NCBI RefSeq assembly: GCF_027213645.1
Contig: NZ_JAPWGL010000002.1
Coordinates: 806,001-870,000, forward strand
DNA length: 64,000 nucleotides
From: Pedobacter rhodius
Lineage (GTDB): Bacteria; Bacteroidota; Bacteroidia; Sphingobacteriales; Sphingobacteriaceae
Reading direction: 5' to 3'
Under the pieces are notes generated by a model that saw only the letters and a program-made list of their open reading frames with translations, was not told where the DNA came from and did no database searches. Numbering within the stretch: position 1 is the stretch's first letter; every line of letters begins with the position of its first letter. The translations under genes were made by a program, and so were the position numbers. Positions 8,391 to 18,317 of this stretch are shown in pieces.

Positions 8391-10781
8391 TTATTCATAT
8401 TTAAGTGCATCAATTGTATTGGCAACTGCAGCTTTGTAAGAGCGGATGGAAACTGTTATCAAAGTGATGGCCATTGAAATTAGCATTGCTAAAGCAAATG
8501 GCCAAATGCTGATGTCGATTCTATAGGCAAAGCCTGAGAGCCATCTCGAAACAAATAGATAGGCCAGCGGCCAGGCGACCAGGTTTGCTATAAAAACCAT
8601 TAGCAGAAAAGATCCGTTTAGCATTTTTACCAACTCAATAGTTGAAGCGCCTAAAACTTTTCTGATGGCAACTTCTTTAGTTCTTTGTGTAGCAACGAAA
8701 GAAATCAAGCCGAATAAGCCGATAAAGGAGATAAAGATGATTACGCCGGCGAAGACTTTGAAAAGCGTACCCATGATTTTCTCTCCCTGATAGTAATTAT
8801 TAATCTCCTCATTCAGAAATGATTCATTGTAAACGGATTCAGGAAAGGTATTCTGCCAGATTTTCTCTACAGTTTTCATGGTTCCTAACATCTGTTTAGA
8901 GTTCAGTTTAATGGCGGCATAAAAGAATCTTGGTTTTAATGCGCCAATCAAAATCGGGTCGATATTTTCGTGGAGACTTTTATTTTTAAAGTCTTGTATT
9001 ACGCCAACAATCGGCGCTTTCATGCCACCCATCGAAATCATTTTACCAATGGCCTCATTAGGATTTCTGACATTAAGTTTCTTAAGCAGCGTTTCGTTAA
9101 CCAAATATTCGTTTATGGTATCAGATTTAACGAGATTTCTGCCTGCTACCAATTTCAAATCGAAAGTTTTCAAGTAGTCTTCATCGGCATTTTTGGTATT
9201 CACCTGAAAATCTGCGTCTTTTCCACCATTGTAAGAAAACGAACTGCCATTATTATTTTGTGATGATGGCGCCGTCCTGCAGAAACTAACTTCTTCTACA
9301 CCAGGAACTTGTTTAAGCTGTGTTTTAAATGTAGCAAAACGTTGGGTTGTAAGGCTGTCGTTTGGCAAATCGACCATCGCAATCGCCGTTGGATTAAAGC
9401 CCAAAGGCTGCTCGCGAATGTATTTCATTTGCTGAAGAATAACCAAAGTTCCGATAATCAGCGTTACCGTAATGGCGAACTGAACAACTACTAAAATTTT
9501 CCTTAAACCTAAACCTCCTGTATTTGCTGAAATTTTGTTTTTAATAGCCAATGCAGGATTAAAGCCTGACATAACCACAGCAGGATAAAAACCTGCAAGT
9601 AAACTCACAAACACTACCAGCAAAAGCATAAAAACTAAAATAATCGGGTGTTGAAAAATGCTGAATGAGATTTTAGAATCGAATAAACTTTGCATTCCGG
9701 GAAGTGCAATTTCAGTTAAAACGCTTCCTATCAGTAGTGAAATTAACACAATTGTTAAGGTTTCAGTTAAGAACTGCGTAACTAACTGGCTTCTCTGACT
9801 ACCCATTACTTTACGCACACCAACTTCTTTTGAGCGACTTACCGCTTGCGCAGTTGCCAGGTTAATAAAGTTTATTGATGCTGTAACCATGAGAAAAAAG
9901 CCGATTACAGCCAAACCCCAAAGCTGCTTTTTAGGCATAATGCGACCTGAAAAATTGCCGAATTTTTCATTGTAATGAATATCAGTTAATGGCTGAAATA
10001 AATGTCCTTCTTTCCCCGGTGCATTTTCAACGTAGTACTTTTTAAGAAAGGATTTTAACGGGCCTGCCAGCGTTTCGATATTTACATTCGATTTTAATTT
10101 AATGTATGTTTCTGAATTTGAACCAACTGAACCCCAGTTCGTCATATTCCTATCCTTGAAAGATTTATATGGCAACATGATTTTTAACGGTATCGAATTG
10201 TTTTCGGCAACATCGTCGATTACGCCACTAACAGTGTAATTTATTTTGCCATCGAAATTTATACTTTTACCTAAAGCATTTTTCCAATCGCCGAAAAACT
10301 TATTAGCCATTTCTTTGGAAATAACCACATTACCAGGGTCGGTAAGCGAGTTATAATTGCCAGATAACCAATTATAATTAAATATCTCAAAGAAATCAGG
10401 TTCCAAATAAAAAACACTTTCAATTGTTTTTAGCCTTTCTTTTCCCGCTGCATCTTTGATTTTAATAAGGCCCGCACTTTGCTGAATTGCCGAAATTTTT
10501 TCTATGTACGGTGAAAAATCATTTCGCATGGCGGGTGTAAGTGGCAAAGGCACACCTTGCGAAGAGAATTGGTTTCCATCAGCATAATCCCAGGTAGAAA
10601 CCACACGATAAATCTTATCTTCATTTTTAAAACCCTCATCAAAACTCATTTGATAGCGGATAAAAATAAAAATGAGGATACAACTGGCCATCCCGATAGA
10701 AAGACCAAGAATGTTGATGAACGTATATCCCTTGTTTTTCCAAAGGTTACGCCATGCGATTTTTAAGTTAAGTTTGAACAT
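8391..10781 (-). CDS. FtsX/MacB-like ABC permease (fifth of the array)
   Basis: A 796-residue inner-membrane permease. N-terminal TM about 20-42 (INILGLSIGMASCILIFIFI), first periplasmic MacB_PCD domain to about 280, TM cluster about 285-420, then a TM near 430-450 (ILVVVQFAITVTLIIGTLVI), second periplasmic domain and three C-terminal TMs. The two FtsX hallmarks are RSKEVGVRKVMGS and RTKEVAIRKVLGA. The C-terminus is NTIDALKYE, slightly off the usual NPVDALKYE. Like the others it should need a separate ATPase, for which only two candidates exist in the array. Confidence 0.9.
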   Translation of the reverse strand: MFKLNLKIAWRNLWKNKGYTFINILGLSIGMASCILIFIFIRYQMSFDEGFKNEDKIYRVVSTWDYADGNQFSSQGVPLPLTPAMRNDFSPYIEKISAIQQSAGLIKIKDAAGKERLKTIESVFYLEPDFFEIFNYNWLSGNYNSLTDPGNVVISKEMANKFFGDWKNALGKSINFDGKINYTVSGVIDDVAENNSIPLKIMLPYKSFKDRNMTNWGSVGSNSETYIKLKSNVNIETLAGPLKSFLKKYYVENAPGKEGHLFQPLTDIHYNEKFGNFSGRIMPKKQLWGLAVIGFFLMVTASINFINLATAQAVSRSKEVGVRKVMGSQRSQLVTQFLTETLTIVLISLLIGSVLTEIALPGMQSLFDSKISFSIFQHPIILVFMLLLVVFVSLLAGFYPAVVMSGFNPALAIKNKISANTGGLGLRKILVVVQFAITVTLIIGTLVILQQMKYIREQPLGFNPTAIAMVDLPNDSLTTQRFATFKTQLKQVPGVEEVSFCRTAPSSQNNNGSSFSYNGGKDADFQVNTKNADEDYLKTFDLKLVAGRNLVKSDTINEYLVNETLLKKLNVRNPNEAIGKMISMGGMKAPIVGVIQDFKNKSLHENIDPILIGALKPRFFYAAIKLNSKQMLGTMKTVEKIWQNTFPESVYNESFLNEEINNYYQGEKIMGTLFKVFAGVIIFISFIGLFGLISFVATQRTKEVAIRKVLGASTIELVKMLNGSFLLMVFIANLVAWPLAYLFVSRWLSGFAYRIDISIWPFALAMLISMAITLITVSIRSYKAAVANTIDALKYE

Positions 10782-10782
10782 T

Positions 10783-10909
10783 GTAGTATCAAGTATTTAG
10801 TAGCAAGTATCAAGACACCGGCTTTTTGCTTTAGTCTTTCAGCTTATATGAGTATCAAGTATTTAGTATCAAGTATCAAGACAATAGCTTTTGCTTTAGT
10901 CTTTTGGCT
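10783..10909. repeat. short-word spacer repeat between permease genes
   Basis: About 127 bp made of two cycles of AGTATCAAGTATTTAGTAGC / AGTATCAAGACAATAGC with TTTTGCTTTAGTCTTT words, ending exactly at the stop codon of the next permease. Confidence 0.85.
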
Positions 10910-13291
10910 TTATTCATATTTAAGTGCATCAACCGCGTTTGCTTTTGCTACTTTAAAAGTTTGCAGGCTAACGGTTAAAAGGGCAATAATTATTGATGTT
11001 AAAAGCGCCAGTACAAATGGCCACGGGTTCATCGTGATTTTATAATCGTATTTTTCGAGCCATTTGGTAACTAAAATATAAGCGACAGGGATTGCGATAA
11101 CATTTGAAATGATAACCAATTTCATAAAATCTTTATTCAGCAGTACCAAAATATCGGATAAATTAGCACCCAAAACTTTGCGAATACTGATTTCCTTGCT
11201 CCGTTGTTCGGCCATGTAAAGTGCAAGGCCTAATAAACCAAGGCAAGAAATAAAAATTGCAAAACCACCGAAAATATTAGAAAGTACACTCAACAATTTC
11301 TCGCTTCGTATTTTATCTGCCATACCCTCGCTTACCAATTTAATTTCTGCGGGATAAGCAGGATTTAACCGTTGACTTACCTCTTTAATCATTTCAATTG
11401 ATGCAGTTAGCGATTGTTTATTACTCAGCTTTAATAGTAATGATTTGCTGTCTCGAAGATTATAATAGTAAACCGTTGGAGTTACTTTTGCACCGAGTGA
11501 TTCGTTGAAAAAATCGTGCACAACACCGACAACTTTAAGCGGTGGATTATCGCCCCAGTGAATTACCGTACCGATTGGATTTTTTAAACCCATCAGTTTA
11601 ACCGCTTCTTGATTAAGCAGTAAAGATGTTGTGGTATCTGCAGGGAATTTCGGTGAAAAATCGCGTCCTGCAACTAATTTTACCCCTGCGGTATTGGCAA
11701 AATCAAAGCCTGTACTTCTATAACTCACAATAGAAACATCATTTTTAGGTTTGCCCGGCCATGATAAATCGCCTGTAATATTTCCACCTCTTGTAAAAGC
11801 GCCTGCGTACTCTGTTGCTGCTTCTATCGCACCGGCTCGCTTAAGTTCATTTTTAAAAATTTCGAGTTTTCCAGGTTTCACTAACTCGCCTTCCAAATCT
11901 ATTTGAGCAAGTGCTGCAACATCAAAGCCGAGCGATTTGTCTCTCATGTATTGAATCTGTTTGTAAATTACAATGGCAGAAATAATCATGCAGATAGACA
12001 AGCTAAACTGTAATACCACCAATACTTTTCGGATTGATAATGAGCCGGTTGAGCCTTTGAATCCTTTTAAAACCTTTACAGGAATAAATGAAGACAGATA
12101 AAACGCCGGATAACTTCCTGCCAGTAAACCTGTAATTAAAACCAGGCTGCAAAGTGTAACCCAAAAAGGTAATGAGCTGTAATTTATCAGAATTTTAATA
12201 TCCAATAAATTATTAAAATAAGGCAGCAAAACCTCTAACAAGGTAAATGCGATAAGCATGGCTACAAATGAAAGAATTAGTGATTCAATCATAAACTGTC
12301 CCATTATTGAATTCCTTGCAGAGCCTAACGCTTTTCGAACACCAACTTCACGGGCACGTTTTTCGGAACGGGCTGTAGAAAGATTCATGTAGTTGATACA
12401 AGCAATTAATAACACACAAAAAGCCAGGAATACAAATAACCTAACCTGGTCTATCCTACCGCCAACTGATTTTCCGTTTTGAAAATCCTCATATAAATGC
12501 CTTTTAGCAAAAGGAAAAAGAAAAGGCTCATAAGTCATCTTTTTTAATTCAGGTTCCTTATTTACAATGAACTTTTGAAGTAAAGCATTGGTTGCCTCCA
12601 TCGATACATTATCTTTCAGTTCGAAATAGGTGAAGCAGGTTATAGCGCCCCAGCTGTTATCTTTATCATCGGGATTTATCTGGTCCAAGAATGACCATGG
12701 ATGCAAAACATCAAACTGCATACTTTGATTTTTTGGTAAATCTTCGATAACAGCACTTACCTTAAGCTCCTTTTTTCCATCATAGGTAATTCTTTGTCCG
12801 ATGGGATTTTGAGTACCAAATAGTTTTTTGGCCGTGGTTTCATTAATAATTAATGAGCCTGGTTCATTTAAAGCTGTATTTGCATCGCCATAAATAAAAT
12901 GGTAATCGAAAATTTTAATAAAATCGGGATCAACATACAATGACGTTAGCTTAAAATTATCCTGACCATGACTATAAAGTTTTACATTATTCTCATTAGA
13001 GGCACGGGCGCTCCTTTTGAAACCAGGCAACTCTTCCATCGCTGCTTTTGAAAGTTTATTGGGTAAAGCCATGGTTGTAGCCAGCTTACCATTAAACTTC
13101 AGGTTTAACCCTGTGATGTAAATTTTATCAATGTTTTTAAATTGTTTATCATAACTCCATTCATAGTTGACATATAGCAGCAACATTAAACAGCAAGCCA
13201 TACCAATGGCTAGTCCGCCGATGTTTATTAGCGTAAAACCCTTGTTTTTCCAAAGATTTCTGATGGCTATTTTTAAGTTAAGTTTGAACAT
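10910..13291 (-). CDS. FtsX/MacB-like ABC permease (fourth of the array)
   Basis: A 793-residue permease. The N-terminal TM carries MACCLMLLLYVNYEWSYDKQ, a version of the YEW.(F/Y)DK motif shared with the 13409-15787 and 18318-20687 proteins, so these three form a subgroup. FtsX hallmarks are RAREVGVRKALGS and RSKEISIRKVLGA. Further shared sequence is LSTARSEKRAREVGVRK before the second TM cluster and VAKANAVDALKYE at the end. Topology is the usual one, four TMs per FtsX repeat. The subgroup pattern suggests at least some members arose by local duplication. Confidence 0.9.
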   Translation of the reverse strand: MFKLNLKIAIRNLWKNKGFTLINIGGLAIGMACCLMLLLYVNYEWSYDKQFKNIDKIYITGLNLKFNGKLATTMALPNKLSKAAMEELPGFKRSARASNENNVKLYSHGQDNFKLTSLYVDPDFIKIFDYHFIYGDANTALNEPGSLIINETTAKKLFGTQNPIGQRITYDGKKELKVSAVIEDLPKNQSMQFDVLHPWSFLDQINPDDKDNSWGAITCFTYFELKDNVSMEATNALLQKFIVNKEPELKKMTYEPFLFPFAKRHLYEDFQNGKSVGGRIDQVRLFVFLAFCVLLIACINYMNLSTARSEKRAREVGVRKALGSARNSIMGQFMIESLILSFVAMLIAFTLLEVLLPYFNNLLDIKILINYSSLPFWVTLCSLVLITGLLAGSYPAFYLSSFIPVKVLKGFKGSTGSLSIRKVLVVLQFSLSICMIISAIVIYKQIQYMRDKSLGFDVAALAQIDLEGELVKPGKLEIFKNELKRAGAIEAATEYAGAFTRGGNITGDLSWPGKPKNDVSIVSYRSTGFDFANTAGVKLVAGRDFSPKFPADTTTSLLLNQEAVKLMGLKNPIGTVIHWGDNPPLKVVGVVHDFFNESLGAKVTPTVYYYNLRDSKSLLLKLSNKQSLTASIEMIKEVSQRLNPAYPAEIKLVSEGMADKIRSEKLLSVLSNIFGGFAIFISCLGLLGLALYMAEQRSKEISIRKVLGANLSDILVLLNKDFMKLVIISNVIAIPVAYILVTKWLEKYDYKITMNPWPFVLALLTSIIIALLTVSLQTFKVAKANAVDALKYE

Positions 13292-13408
13292 ATTAGTATT
13301 GAGTAGTTAGTATCAAGTATCAAGATTTTGCAATCGCTTTAGTCTTTGGTCTTTAAGCTTTATCAGTATCAAGACTTTGCAGTCGCTTTAGTCTTTGGTC
13401 TTTAAGCT
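13292..13408. repeat. short-word spacer repeat between permease genes
   Basis: About 117 bp: AGTATTGAGTAGTTAGTATC, ATCAAGATTTTGCAATCGC, then TTTAGTCTTTGGTCTTTAAG twice. The CTTTAGTCTTTGG half of the unit dominates here. Confidence 0.85.
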
Positions 13409-15787
13409 TTATTCATATTTCAAAGCATCAACAGGGTTTGCTTTTGCCGTTTTATAGGCTTGGAAACTTACCGTAATTAATGCCATTGATAAAGTTCCTA
13501 TAGCTGCAACAGGAATTATCCACCAACTTATCTCCGTATGAAATTCGAAATTATTGAGCCATTTTCTCATCGCAAAATAGCTTATGGGCACCGCGATAAT
13601 AATTGCGGCTACAATCATTTTAATAAACGAAAGTGAAAGCAACTGCATCAAATTCGAAACCGATGCGCCAAGTACTTTCCGAACGCCAAATTCCTTTGTT
13701 CTTTGTTCGGCACTATAAGCTACCAAACCAAATAAACCCAAGCACGATACGAAAATTGCCAATCCACCGAATAGGTTGGAAAGGATACCAAGCGTTTTTT
13801 CAGATTTATATTTCTCCTGATATAATGAGTTGATGAATGTAATTTCAGTTGGATAAGCTGGATTAAAAGCCTTGGTTATTCTGTTAATGGTTTCGATGTT
13901 GCTTTGTAAATTATTCGAATTATTAAGGCGCATGGTAATTACACCTGTCTGTCCTGTGGTTAAATAAACAACTTGGGGATTATTCGATTTATAAGGCGAA
14001 TCCCACACATAATCATCAAAAACGCCAATGATATGAGCATTAGAGCCGAAAACCATTACTTTTTTTCCAATAGGATTTTTATAACCGAATACTTTTACTG
14101 CCGAAGCACTAACCATAACCGCACTCGTATCTGAAGCGAAATTTTTCGAGAAATCTCTTCCTTCCAATAATTTAATGCCATTGGTTTTTATAAAATCGTA
14201 AGATGTGGCCACCTGATTAAACATCACCGTATTTTCGGGCTTCATCATTCCATCCCACTTCATATCCATAAAATTGCGGCCATGATGAGAAAGACTAACA
14301 GATGATTGATACATCGAGGTAACAGCACCCGATTTCAGCATTTCAGTTTTGAATAAGTCGAACTTAGTTTTCAATTCGCCATCCTGCGGAATTTCGACCA
14401 ATGCATTTACATCAAAGCCAACAGGTTTATTTTTGATGTATTGAATTTGGCGATAGATAACCAGAGTTGAAATGATGAGGATTATAGCAAAGCAAAACTG
14501 ACCAATAACCAAAACTTGTCTTAAACTGACAGTTAAAATGCCTCTTGAATTAATTTTCCTTTTTAGTGTTTGTATTGGGTTAAAAGATGATAAATAGAAC
14601 GCTGGATAACTGCCCGCAATTAAACCCGTGGCAATTACAATTCCCAAAATTCCAACCCAGCTTACTGCATTGAAATACGAAATACCCAAGTTAATGTTTA
14701 AAAGTCCGTTGAATGTAGGAAGACAAATCTCGAGTAAGGCAATAGCCAATACCACAGCAACTGATGTAAGCACCATTGATTCGGTTAAAAACTGAAAAAT
14801 TAACGATGTACGATTAGCACCAATCGTTTTCTTTATTCCAACTTCTTTGGCTCGCTTCTCTGATTTAGCTGTAGCCATGTTCATGAAATTGATGCAGGCG
14901 ATTAACAATATCCCAAATGCCAAACCCATAAAAAGCCAGATTTGTTCAATATCTCCTCCCGCAGGTTTGCCATTCTCAAACTTGCCAAACAAGTGCAATT
15001 TACTTGCCTGATACAGAAAATGTGGTTGCGACTGCGGATTTTGTGGTGTGTTCACTTTTACCAAAGCCTCTACTTTACGGTTTACCAAATCGATATTTGC
15101 ATCAGGATTTAGCGAAACCATGGTTACAAAACTGTAATTGTTCCAGTTTAAATCTTTAGCACTTTGGTCAACAATTTCATAAAACGACCATGGCATTAAA
15201 AAATCAAAACGGTTAGAACTATTTTCCGGTAAATCTTTTATTACGCCAGTTATTGTTAGATTTTCTTTATCCTGGTAACGGATAGATTTATTTAAAACAT
15301 CGGTGGTGCCGAACAACGTTTTTGCCGTACTTTCTGTCAAAATAACCGAAAGTGGATTTTGGAGCGCCGTTTTTGCATCGCCTGAAATGAATTGATAATC
15401 ATACATCTTAAGTATATCAGGTTCCGCAAACTTCGAATCTTTTTTATAGCTGTTTTGCCCATTCGCGATTAAGCTTTTTTTGCCATAATCCATGCGGGCA
15501 ACATATTTAACCTCTGGTAAATTTTGTTTTAAGAGCGGGCCTAAAGCTGTTGTAGAACCATTAAAAGTTCCTGCAATTTTATTACCCTCGCCAGGAACAT
15601 TCGTCATGGCCATATAAACGTTTTTCCAGTTTTTGGCTTGCTTATCGAAATTCCATTCATAAGAAACATACAACAATAGCATTAAACAGGCTGCAAGGCC
15701 GATAGCCAAACCAATTACATTTATGAAAGAAGATGTTTTGTTCTTCCAAAGGTTTCGCAAAGCGATTTTCAAGTTTAATTTGAACAT
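13409..15787 (-). CDS. FtsX/MacB-like ABC permease (third of the array)
   Basis: A 792-residue permease with N-terminal TM AIGLAACLMLLLYVSYEW, first periplasmic domain to about 285, TM cluster (GLAFGILLIACINFMNMATA onward), second half starting near residue 435 and three terminal TMs. FtsX hallmarks are RAKEVGIKKTIGA and RTKEFGVRKVLGA. It belongs to the YEW subgroup. The sequence between TMs and the closing NPVDALKYE match its neighbours. The periplasmic domains are the most divergent parts between paralogues, as expected if they bind different partners or substrates. Confidence 0.9.
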   Translation of the reverse strand: MFKLNLKIALRNLWKNKTSSFINVIGLAIGLAACLMLLLYVSYEWNFDKQAKNWKNVYMAMTNVPGEGNKIAGTFNGSTTALGPLLKQNLPEVKYVARMDYGKKSLIANGQNSYKKDSKFAEPDILKMYDYQFISGDAKTALQNPLSVILTESTAKTLFGTTDVLNKSIRYQDKENLTITGVIKDLPENSSNRFDFLMPWSFYEIVDQSAKDLNWNNYSFVTMVSLNPDANIDLVNRKVEALVKVNTPQNPQSQPHFLYQASKLHLFGKFENGKPAGGDIEQIWLFMGLAFGILLIACINFMNMATAKSEKRAKEVGIKKTIGANRTSLIFQFLTESMVLTSVAVVLAIALLEICLPTFNGLLNINLGISYFNAVSWVGILGIVIATGLIAGSYPAFYLSSFNPIQTLKRKINSRGILTVSLRQVLVIGQFCFAIILIISTLVIYRQIQYIKNKPVGFDVNALVEIPQDGELKTKFDLFKTEMLKSGAVTSMYQSSVSLSHHGRNFMDMKWDGMMKPENTVMFNQVATSYDFIKTNGIKLLEGRDFSKNFASDTSAVMVSASAVKVFGYKNPIGKKVMVFGSNAHIIGVFDDYVWDSPYKSNNPQVVYLTTGQTGVITMRLNNSNNLQSNIETINRITKAFNPAYPTEITFINSLYQEKYKSEKTLGILSNLFGGLAIFVSCLGLFGLVAYSAEQRTKEFGVRKVLGASVSNLMQLLSLSFIKMIVAAIIIAVPISYFAMRKWLNNFEFHTEISWWIIPVAAIGTLSMALITVSFQAYKTAKANPVDALKYE

Positions 15788-15863
15788 TGTAGTATCAAGT
15801 ATTTAGTATCAAGTATCAAGACCTCGCAAATAGCCTTAGGCTTTTTGCTTTGAGCTTTTAGCT
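15788..15863. repeat. short-word spacer repeat between permease genes
   Basis: A single cycle of about 76 bp: AGTATCAAGTATTTAGTATC then TCAAGACCTCGCAAATAGCC and TTTTTGCTTTGAGCTTTTAG. Confidence 0.8.
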
Positions 15864-18239
15864 CTATTCATATTTCAAAGCATCAACAGGGTTTGCCTTA
15901 ACAGCCTTTTTTGCCTGGATGCTTACGGTAATTACGGTTAGTAAAATGGTGATTAAAGCACTGCTTACAAAAGGCAAAACAGGCAAATCGATTCGGTACG
16001 CAAAAGTTTCGAGCCATTTTTTAGTGAGAATATAGGCTACCGGCCATGATATCACATTAGCCACAAGCACCATCATAAAAAATGAACTGTTGATTAATTT
16101 GAAAATCTGCACATCGCTTGCGCCCAGAATTTTACGAACTGCAATTTCTTTAATCCGGCCGTTGGTGCTATATTTTGCAAAAGCAAACAAGCCTAAAATC
16201 GCAATGAAAATGGTGAGCAGTGCAGCTGCAAAAAATACGGATTGCAATTGCTCTTGCTTTTTGAACAGCTTTCCGTAAAGCTGATCCAGAAACTCGTACC
16301 TGAAATCTTCGCCATCCTGCGGGTTGATTTGCGGCCATTGCGCTTTCAAAGCCGCCAAAGCATCGGCCATTTTGTTATCTTCAATTTTGAGCATAATTTG
16401 CGTTTTGTAATTTCCGCAAGGGTTTTTGATTGCATAAATGGTAGGCTGAACCGCACTTTCAAATCCTTGTGCCTTAAAATCTTTAACCACACCAACAATT
16501 TTGTAATCAGTACTGCAACCTCTGATGATTTTCCCAACGGGATTTTTCATACCATACTTAGCTACCGTACTTTCATTGATTATGGCTGAATTTGCAGTAT
16601 CCGTTTTAAAATTTGAAGAGAAAAAACGACCATCTTTTAACTTTATATCGAGCGTTTCAAAATAATCGAAATCCACATCTACAAAGTCTATGCTTTTTTG
16701 TTCGCCCTCGAAAGTATAACCATTTGAGCCAGGACCTGAACCATCCGGAACATCGGTGGCAACCGTAGCCGATTTTATTCCGGGGATTTTCAAAATTTTA
16801 TCTCTAACCGGGACGAATTTTTCAGGTTTATTAAAGAGACTAATGTTTTTGATGTAAACCACCTGATTTGCCGTGAAGCCTAAATCCTGACTACGCATGT
16901 ATTTCAGCTGAGAATTGATAATAAGCAAACCAATGATAAAAATAGCGGCAATACCAAACTGGAAAACCAACAGACCATTACGCAGCCACGAACTCTGTTT
17001 GCTCGTCGAAAAATTACCTTTAAGTACCATTGCGGGTTTAAAGCCCGACAAAACAAGAGCAGGATATGTACCGGCGATAAGCGTAATCAGACATAAAACT
17101 AGAGGCAATTGCCAAAATAAATCGTTTTCGATATACCAGATAGATAAATTAACCTGGAAGAGTATATTGAAATATGGTAATGCCAATTCTGCTAAAATCA
17201 GCGCCATTATTGTAGCTGCAAAACATTGAATAAATATTTCCGTAAGGAATTGAACGGTAAGTTGCGAGCGGTAAGCACCCATCACCTTTTTAACGCCGAC
17301 CTCTTTCGCTCTTTTTGCGGCTTGAGCAATACTTAAATTGGTAAAATTGATGCAAGCAATCACAAGAATCAAAATCCCAAGTACAGAAAGCGCTATTAAA
17401 ATTTTATAGGGTGCATCATTGCCTGCTTTAGGCCTCAAATGCAGATTTGCTAAAGGATCTAAAAATGTAGATACACCTTTTATTTCAGCGATTGTTTTCT
17501 GATCGGTTTCACCTTTTAATAATTCTTTTCGGTATAATTCCGTAATTTTTTGCTCCAGATTTTTAACATCGGTTCCTGGTTCTACCTGAATGTAAGTTGT
17601 ATAATTATTATAACCGTAACTTTCACCTTGTCCGATTTCATTGCCGATTGATATACCATCGAAAGTTATGTTGGAATGCAAATTATTGGTTATCGAACCA
17701 TTTATTTTACCTGTTATACCGGAATTGCTCGCGCCAAACCCCACCATCTCCGCCTTGTTATCGGTTTTATTTGGGAAAAGCACTTTCATACTTTCATCGT
17801 TTAGGTAAGAAAGCCTTTCTGTTTCGCCAGTCGGTTTTTCCAAACCATTAGTTGGCTTTAAATCAAGAATTTTAGCAGCATTGTAATCAGCCTGCATAAA
17901 ATTTTTGGCAAAAACGGTGTTTTTACCATTTTTGATAGTGAGTTCAATAAAACCTTCCTTTGTAATTCCGGCATTTTCTACCTCCGGAAAATTCTGTTTT
18001 ATCACTTTAGCAAACGGTGGGGAGGTATAATTGGTTTTGAAATCAGGATAAATCCGTCCGACAACATAAATATTATTGTAGTTCGGATTGGTTTTATCGA
18101 AACTGGTTTCATACGTAAAATACAGCCCAACCAAAATAAAAGCAGCCAAAGCAATAGCCAAACCACCGATATTAATAGACGTAATTCCCCTGTTTTTCCA
18201 AAGGTTTCGCAAAGCGATTTTTAGGTTAAGTTTGAACAT
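15864..18239 (-). CDS. FtsX/MacB-like ABC permease (second of the array)
   Basis: A 791-residue permease, outside the YEW subgroup: its first TM reads ALAAFILVGLYFTYETSFDK. FtsX hallmarks are RAKEVGVKKVMGA and RIKEIAVRKILGA. The second periplasmic domain contains two cysteines (IIRGCSTDYK and KNPCGNYK) that could form a disulfide; I do not see an equivalent pair in the other six. Four TMs per half, ending NPVDALKYE. Its second hallmark is closest to that of the distal 2418-4889 protein. Confidence 0.9.
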   Translation of the reverse strand: MFKLNLKIALRNLWKNRGITSINIGGLAIALAAFILVGLYFTYETSFDKTNPNYNNIYVVGRIYPDFKTNYTSPPFAKVIKQNFPEVENAGITKEGFIELTIKNGKNTVFAKNFMQADYNAAKILDLKPTNGLEKPTGETERLSYLNDESMKVLFPNKTDNKAEMVGFGASNSGITGKINGSITNNLHSNITFDGISIGNEIGQGESYGYNNYTTYIQVEPGTDVKNLEQKITELYRKELLKGETDQKTIAEIKGVSTFLDPLANLHLRPKAGNDAPYKILIALSVLGILILVIACINFTNLSIAQAAKRAKEVGVKKVMGAYRSQLTVQFLTEIFIQCFAATIMALILAELALPYFNILFQVNLSIWYIENDLFWQLPLVLCLITLIAGTYPALVLSGFKPAMVLKGNFSTSKQSSWLRNGLLVFQFGIAAIFIIGLLIINSQLKYMRSQDLGFTANQVVYIKNISLFNKPEKFVPVRDKILKIPGIKSATVATDVPDGSGPGSNGYTFEGEQKSIDFVDVDFDYFETLDIKLKDGRFFSSNFKTDTANSAIINESTVAKYGMKNPVGKIIRGCSTDYKIVGVVKDFKAQGFESAVQPTIYAIKNPCGNYKTQIMLKIEDNKMADALAALKAQWPQINPQDGEDFRYEFLDQLYGKLFKKQEQLQSVFFAAALLTIFIAILGLFAFAKYSTNGRIKEIAVRKILGASDVQIFKLINSSFFMMVLVANVISWPVAYILTKKWLETFAYRIDLPVLPFVSSALITILLTVITVSIQAKKAVKANPVDALKYE

Positions 18240-18317
18240 TTTTCTAGTATCAAGTATTTAGTATCAAGTATCAAGACTTTGCAATCGCATTGGTCTTTAG
18301 TCTTTAAGCTTTCGGCT
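18240..18317. repeat. short-word spacer repeat between permease genes
   Basis: One cycle of about 78 bp: AGTATCAAGTATTTAGTATC, CAAGACTTTGCAATCGC, then GGTCTTTAGTCTTTAAGC, reaching the stop codon of the next permease. Confidence 0.8.

Noticed and set aside
16242..16589. A 115-codon plus-strand frame inside a permease gene
   Set aside because: It is antisense to a well-conserved permease domain, and the peptide has no recognisable feature.
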